DNA of 64,000 nt from positions 124,001 to 188,000 of the forward strand of contig PYSS01000003.1 in NCBI GenBank assembly GCA_003049465.1, read 5' to 3'. The notes under the pieces were generated by a model, which saw nothing but the letters and a program-made list of their open reading frames with translations, was not told the origin of the DNA and ran no database searches. The translations under genes and the position numbers were made by a program. Positions 58,131-64,000 of the stretch are shown here, piece by piece (the stretch's first letter is position 1; each line of letters begins with the position of its first letter). The stretch is from Magnaporthiopsis rhizophila. Lineage: Eukaryota; Ascomycota; Sordariomycetes; Magnaporthales; Magnaporthaceae.

Positions 58131-60318
58131 TCAAGCAGCGCCACCGTGGGCATTGTGAGACTCGGGAGTCGGGTACCACCACGAGCAGACGGCGATGATG
58201 GCGTAGAGACAAATCAGCAACATCCCCTCGAGCCAGTGGCTCTTCCCGTCCGCGATCAGGTAGTTGACCAGCAGGACGGACACGAACAGGACGGCGACCT
58301 GGAAGATGTCGAAGCTGAGTCCCATCGCGATGATGCCCTTGCCCCCTAAACGATGTAGTGTCAGCCCTGTTGCAAAACAGGCATGGTGTTTAGGTCGGCG
58401 TCAATGGCAAATTCAGTGCCTAACAGTGAAACTCACATCCTATTATGACCAGAAGTGGAATCAAGAAAAGGGCAACCTGCATGCCTAGATTGAGTGATTC
58501 GGATTAACATTATTCGTTCTCATCGCTCGTTGTTACGGTTGAGAAAATCATGAGATCAAACAAGGGGGTGCCAAGGAAAGCACTGACTTGAGCCAACCTG
58601 TAATTTATAACAAGTCGTATTAGTGACACATTCAGCCATAAAAAGCATGGGCACATATAAACTCACAGCCACTCCGATTGCCAGATCCAGCTTATCCTTG
58701 ATCGCGACGGAGACTGCCGTTGCGTGCTCGGCAGCGTTTCCGACGATGGGCAGAAGAATCAGGCCCAGAAACTCCTTGCTGATGCCTCCCTGAGAAGTAA
58801 CGTACTGTATAGGGCGAGCATCAGGATGTTAGCGACGTAGCTCTCGATAGGGAGATGTGCAGCCAAAAATAGTATAGGAAGATCACAAGGCACAAATAGA
58901 GCACTTACATCAATGCTGTCCACAAGGAACTCGGCGCAGAAAGCAATGATGACGGTCGATCCTGCAAGCAGAGCCAAGGCGACCAGGAAATGCAGCTGCG
59001 GCTCCTCCTCTTCCTCCTCGACAGCGCCTCCACCGGCGGCAGCGGCCGCGTCTCGCTCAGCCGCGACGTCTCGCGCCGGCTGCAGCAGCAGGTTGTTCAG
59101 ATGCTCCTTCTGCTTGTCGTCTACGGGGGTGATGGCCGAGGCGACGAGGCCGCGGCCGGCGCCGGCGAGCCCCTGGGCGATGCCGTGGCGGGCCGGGTTG
59201 CTGGCGTCGTTGTTCGAGCGGCGAAACGGCCTGGCGGCGACCTTTTGGCTCTCCTCACTAAAGACCTCGTGGTGGGTATGCAGCTGGAAGAACAGATAGG
59301 CGGCGTAGACGAGGAGCAGGATGACCGAGACGCCGCGGGACAGCATGGCGACATCGAGGTCCGGGGTGTTGCTGGAGCGGTCGAACACGGTCGGCACGAT
59401 GACGCCCGCGACCGCCAGGGCGAGCAGGCTGGCGGCGGTCTGGGCAACGGTGATGTTGAAGTGCTGCTCGGTGCGGCGCAGGCCGCCAAAGAAGAAGCAC
59501 ATACCCAGGACCAGGAGGAGGTTCGACAGGATGCTGCCGATCAGCGAGGTCTGCACAATGGTGACCTGGTTGTCCATCAGCGCGATGATGGCCACGATCA
59601 GCTCGACGGCGTTTCCAAACGTAGCGTTCAGTAACCCGCCAAGCGTCTCGCCGGTACGGAGCGCGATTTCCTCGGTTGCGAAGCCGAGAAGCGCCGCCAG
59701 GGGGATTATGGCGATGAAATTGACGACGAAGATTACGATAGGGCTGACAGAGGTAAAATGCAGCGCAATGCCGGCCGGGGCAGCGATGAGCAGGATGTTG
59801 ATCCATGAGTTGAGAAACGTGCGCTGCAGCTGGTTCGCAACGGTAAAGGGCTCCTTGGGTTCGATGTGCTTGAGGAACCTGGAGCCCTTCTTCTTGGGCT
59901 TGTCCTCCGTCTCCTCCTGCTTTATGGTGCCGCTGCGCCCAAGATTGGTGTCTAGTCTGGGTGGCTCGGGCCTCCGGTTCCGCAGCTGGGCCTCGCTGTT
60001 CGACGGCGCGGCGGATGCAGTCTCGGCTGCGGCTGCTGCTGCGGCGGCGCTGTCGGAATCTCTCCCCTTGTCTCCATCCCTGGAAGCAAAGCCTCCAGCA
60101 GGGGCTGAGTTGACGTGCGTGAGAGGCGACGAACCCTCGTTGTCCCCCGTAGCGGCAGCATGGCCCTGCTCAACGTCCAGAGGAAAGGTGGTGTTACGCT
60201 TTTTCCGCCATTGGATATGCGCAAACGGGCCGCTCTGTCGGCTGAGGAGGTTTGCTTGGCGCTTGATCTGGAATGCGTTGACTGAGGGTATTTGGTGATC
60301 AGCACGATGCCCATCCAC
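58131..60318 (-). CDS. VCX1: Vacuolar calcium/proton exchanger (CAX, Vcx1-like)
   Basis: Complement join 58131-58345, 58437-58484, 58588-58597, 58667-58804, 58909-60318; 606 aa. It moves Ca2+ into the vacuole in exchange for protons. A hydrophilic N-terminal part of ~155 residues is followed by eleven or so membrane helices with the two cation-selecting repeats GNAVE (235-239) and GNAAE (492-496). An acidic loop (VEEEEEEPQLHF) lies between the halves. Exon 3 is only 10 nt (GTTGGCTCAA) and is required to give AIGVAVGSSMQVALFLIPLL. Introns are 69-104 bp, all GT..AG and in frame. The start at 60318 is uncertain: CCCTCAG just inside the frame looks like an acceptor, so an upstream exon may replace the first ~12 codons. 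Yeast Vcx1 (about 410 aa) lacks the long N-terminal tail. Confidence 0.92.
58588..58597 (-). other. 10-nt microexon of the Ca2+/H+ exchanger
   Basis: GTTGGCTCAA between an ACAG acceptor and a GTCAGT donor. It supplies Val-Gly-Ser plus the first base of the next Ser in the conserved VGSS(M/I)Q motif. Confidence 0.85.
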
Positions 60319-63300
60319 AGATGCATGATCAAAAGTGGCATGTGAGACGGGAGAAAGGCGATTTTCTGGTCTGGTAGCTCGTCGTCCAACCTACACGTCG
60401 GCATTTCGAGAGATAACCGCCAAGGTGGTGGTGTCGGGCAGGCAGGTTCAAAAGCGGGAGATCGTCGAGATGCCTGTGTCGTACGGCTTGGGTTTGGCTA
60501 GTGTCACCGCAGGAGAGATTGCTACCTCGAAAGATTGAATGGACTTCCAATCAGCGACACATTATGTTTTGGCGAGGTGGCTGCAGAAGAGAAGAAATCC
60601 AGAAGCCTCAAAGGCAGCACAGGAAAAGAAAAGAAAAAAAAGTGGAATATGAACAGAGGTCGGGTGGAAGACCAGGGGAAGGTCTGAATCGCGACGGAGG
60701 TGCCCGCTCATTTATTACCGATCCCTATCTCAGGAGGCCATGAACTGCCCAAATTACCTGCGGGTTTCGATCACGCCAGGGGCACTGGGACCGCAACTGT
60801 GACCAGCCTGGAGACACCCAGGCGGCAATGTCGACACCAATATTCCAAGGCCCGGCAGCACAGGTACATCCAAGGCGGCAGCAGCCCTTACGTATTCCAA
60901 ATCCAATCATCCGGTTCGACGCGCAGCTTGGGCGCGTTCAAGTGGGATGACGTTTGGTCCGTTCCGTTTTCCGTCCAGTTCTCCACTAGCTTGGTTTTAA
61001 TGTGCAAGCATGGACCTTGAATGTACTTGTCCTGCACCCTTTCTCGTGCTTGACCATTCCGTTTCCCGTCGTTGAAACATCTCTAGGTAAAGAGAGGACC
61101 TACCTTGACAAATTAGTGCTGGTAGACGCGCACTTCCATGTCGTCCGGACGAGTTATCCTAGGCACCTCTGGCCAAGCTTTTTCGATTCGGTGCTAAGCT
61201 GGGCCAAGCTTTGCGGCAGATCAGCCACCGTCAGCTTGGCGCGCGTTCCCGCTACGCCTCGTCTGGATAAAATAACCCGTCAAAGTCCCGAGTACGACTA
61301 AACGCCATCGACTGCAGCACAACGAGCACATGAGCACGCCTCACTTCATCCATTCAGCCACCATGGCGACGCGGATTGCTGCAGAGTCGCTTTGACTACA
61401 AAAGCGGGACGAAACAATCTTGACCCTGTCTCGCTGGTAATAACCCCCACAAGGCGCGGTGCAAAGCCACGCGGAAGATCGGAGCCGAGCCACCGATCTA
61501 CAAGGCGGGAGGCCGCCCACGCCGCCCAGGTCAGGGGTGAGATGGTATATACTCTGCCCGCCAGGGGCCTCCCATCTCGACACGCGGATCACGGTCGATT
61601 TCCTGTAATTACCTTGCCTTACTAGGCAGATCTGCAGCAACCCCGGGTAAGCGGGCAGGCGGGAATAAGAGTGCCTACCGACAAGTCCCAAGTTTCGGCG
61701 AGCGTATTGGGCGACAGCAGCATGCGGAATGAGACCCGGACTGGTACGGTAGGCGGATAACTCTGATTTAAAGTACCAGTCGCTAGCCCACAGCCTGCGA
61801 CCAACATCCCAGCTGTATTCTATATAAGCTTACTACACGTGCTGCTCTGGTGGTGCTTAATCCGATTCGTTTCGGCGGGTTTAGTTGTCGTCACTATCCC
61901 TTCATCAAGAATGCAGTCTCCGTCGGTATCGCCAACCGCCATCGTCACACATCATCTTCAATTCAGCCGTCTTGCTCAGTCACGACGGGTATATCTCACC
62001 CTAGGCCATTTGTTACGCACCTTCTGGTATACAACCTCCCTCGGCGTGAAAAGAAAAGGCGGAGTTACGCAGAGGTCGATATACATGATTTTAAACCTTT
62101 CCAGCAGAGCTTGAACACATGGGGTTTCAGCTGGCAATATCCGAAAGGATTTGGGTACAGGGCTGGAATACAAGACATAACGGACGAGTGCTGTTCAAAT
62201 ATATCCGGTTTAGGTCTAGATCTTCGTTAAAGAGTTACGATATTTGTCAAACGCAAATGTCGATGTTATAGGTGTAGATGCGCGGATGTATTGGCGCCAC
62301 AGGTTTTGTTATTGCTCTTGGTATTTTAGGTTCGCCGTCCTCGCCGTCGTCTTTGTGCAAGTTCGGGCGTTTCCCAAAATCCGACGTACCACCTAGGTAC
62401 CCCAGTTATCTGCAGAAGTCGTTGATAAAGCGTCGACAGGTACATGGATGGACTCATACAAAATATGTCTTTCGCAACCGACCATTTCTATGAAATGAAA
62501 CTTGGTGTCGCTCATCATCTGAATTTACGGAGCATGTACGGCACAAAGCGACAGAACGCAAACGGGTCCATCTGCCGCCTGCTGAGGGTGCAATCGCGTG
62601 CGAGTTAAAAGTGTCGACCATAGACTGGGTAGGGAGCACGAGCTCAAACTACATGTGATTGAAAGGCGGCGGAAGCCTCAAGGGAGGCACCAACGTTTGG
62701 ATTGTGTTATCAACGCAGGCTCGGGACAACCTAGGCCAAAGCTGCCGATCAGTGTGATATGGATAAAAATGGCAGCTTCCAGGTTGCATCACAGCCTGGT
62801 AATCAGCTGGACAAAAAGACAAGATTGTCGTGGGCCTGCTGCCTCAGTAGTGCACCTATAGTTTTGTTTGGGGCGAAGGTTCCGGGCGAGACAGGAAAGT
62901 CTCAATAAGCAGCATCAACGAACCAGACGCAAAGGTGCAATTGTCGATTGATGTCGGAGGCTAGAAGCATCCTGTAAGGCTCGGCGTGCGTGGGCGCTTG
63001 CGTCAGCCCGAAAGATCAAATGTTTGGCGTCGTTCTAGCTCGGCTCATTGGTGGTTCATTGGAGGACAGCTCACGACGGGGCGCACTGGGGGCTGCGTGC
63101 CCCTCAGCGCCCTGCGCCGCGGCCTCCACGGACGGCCTTGGCGCCTGGTTTGGCGTTAGGTTCCTATGGCTGCATGACCTCCACTGATTGATTCGCCGTG
63201 CACTCCGCCACCGCCCCCTTGACGCTGCCTGCCGCCACCCAAGCTCAACCTAACCGCTCTTTGTTTCGCCCATTGTTCTTCTTCCTTCTTCTCCCGTCTT

Positions 63301-64000
63301 TTCTTATTATTTGCACCAGCATATCGCGGTGCAACTGCATAGAATTCCTTACAACCCGACACCCGACCCATTTGCCCATCCGCCCGCAGGAATATCGTGC
63401 TTTATTAAGAAAGCCGGGCTCTTTTGCTCGGTACTGGGGCGGCATGTCCCCGTTGGCAGCGAAAGGTACGAACCAGATCCTCCCCCTGGATAACGGCCGA
63501 GTGTCTCCAGATCATTGGACAAGCACGCCCGTCTGTCTCTCCACACCAGTCAAGTGGTGGTACAAGGAACGAATATCTCTCCCTCGATCATTCCGTCGGC
63601 TCTACCCCGCCTGATTTCTGATTTGCGCTGTCACGGCTTGGATTGTTGTGCACCCGTGGCCAACCGCGCGTGCTCACGATCAGAGCCGGGCTAGTAGCGA
63701 GCGGGTGGCGACAGTTTGCTGCCTTGAGCGTGGACAGTGTGGCGAGAAATAAGCCTACGCAACCCATTCTCCCTGCCCCCACACGGCGCCTAGCATTTTC
63801 CATGGCGTGTTTGTCCCATTGCTAGAACAGTCGGTACTGGACTGTCTTTTCTTTCCTGCATTCCTCCTTATTTGCAAGAAGGCACGGCTTGCGAAGTCCT
63901 TGGTCGCTGCGAACCTTTGGACCATTTTTGCTTCTTTTTTCCCAGCTGCGGTCAATACCTGGAAACTGCGGCCCCACCCCTTCCACTCAGTGCATCCACC
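60319..64000. other. 3.7-kb gene-free spacer at the window end
   Basis: No supported gene. The first part holds the exchanger's promoter. From about 61830 to 62520 the base composition is visibly more AT-rich, and a 126-residue open frame (61850-62230, plus) with no recognisable domain lies in it. A CCACCTAGGTACC palindrome-like motif lies near 62390. Confidence 0.55.

Overview
This is nuclear DNA of a filamentous ascomycete. Genes are split by short introns (about 70-190 bp, GT..AG), coding parts are GC-rich, and the families are typical of Pezizomycotina: a Zn2Cys6 factor, a LaeA-type methyltransferase and a desaturase fused to cytochrome b5. The overall look (spacers with CT-rich leaders, long homopolymers and TAGGTACCTA-type palindromes) suggests a Sordariomycete, perhaps Magnaporthales; this placement is inference. 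I found no rRNA, tRNA, CRISPR or complete transposon. Exon joins were worked out by hand from splice signals, reading frame and family conservation; no alignment was run.

Layout. 1-5590: spacer ending in a pyrimidine-rich leader. 5591-9396 (+): large kinase-like protein. 12246-13773 (+): acyl-CoA delta-9 desaturase. 15395-19017 (-): SNF2/RING (Rad5/Rad16-type) ATPase. 21087-21671 (-): doubtful Arg/Ser-rich gene. 22977-23669 (+): mitochondrial AIM41. 24369-25970 (-): intron-dense methyltransferase. 25971-30682: gene-free spacer with long homopolymers and assembly gaps. 30683-33361 (-): type II PI 4-kinase. 34172-37112 (-): gamma-tubulin complex protein 2, divergent from 37697-38779 (+), proteasome alpha5. 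39288-42957 (-): Zn2Cys6 transcription factor. 45999-48201 (-): MATE transporter. 51278-51530 (+): possible 70-aa protein behind a clear TATA box. 53612-54396 (-): J-domain protein, divergent from 54876-57798 (+), the DEAD-box helicase Dbp10. 58131-60318 (-): vacuolar Ca2+/H+ exchanger. 60319-64000: spacer.

Most genes are conserved housekeeping functions (ribosome biogenesis, probable RNA processing, proteasome, microtubule nucleation, phosphoinositide and calcium handling, DNA repair, lipid desaturation). They do not form a pathway or a secondary-metabolite cluster. I see no convincing new multi-gene system. The best leads are gene-structure oddities (10-, 13- and 18-nt exons; putative introns of 34, 40 and 44 bp), coding minisatellites in the kinase and the transcription factor, a paired TAACCCT element in the Dbp10 promoter, and three unrecognised or unusual proteins (the kinase, the 70-aa protein and the Arg/Ser-rich protein).
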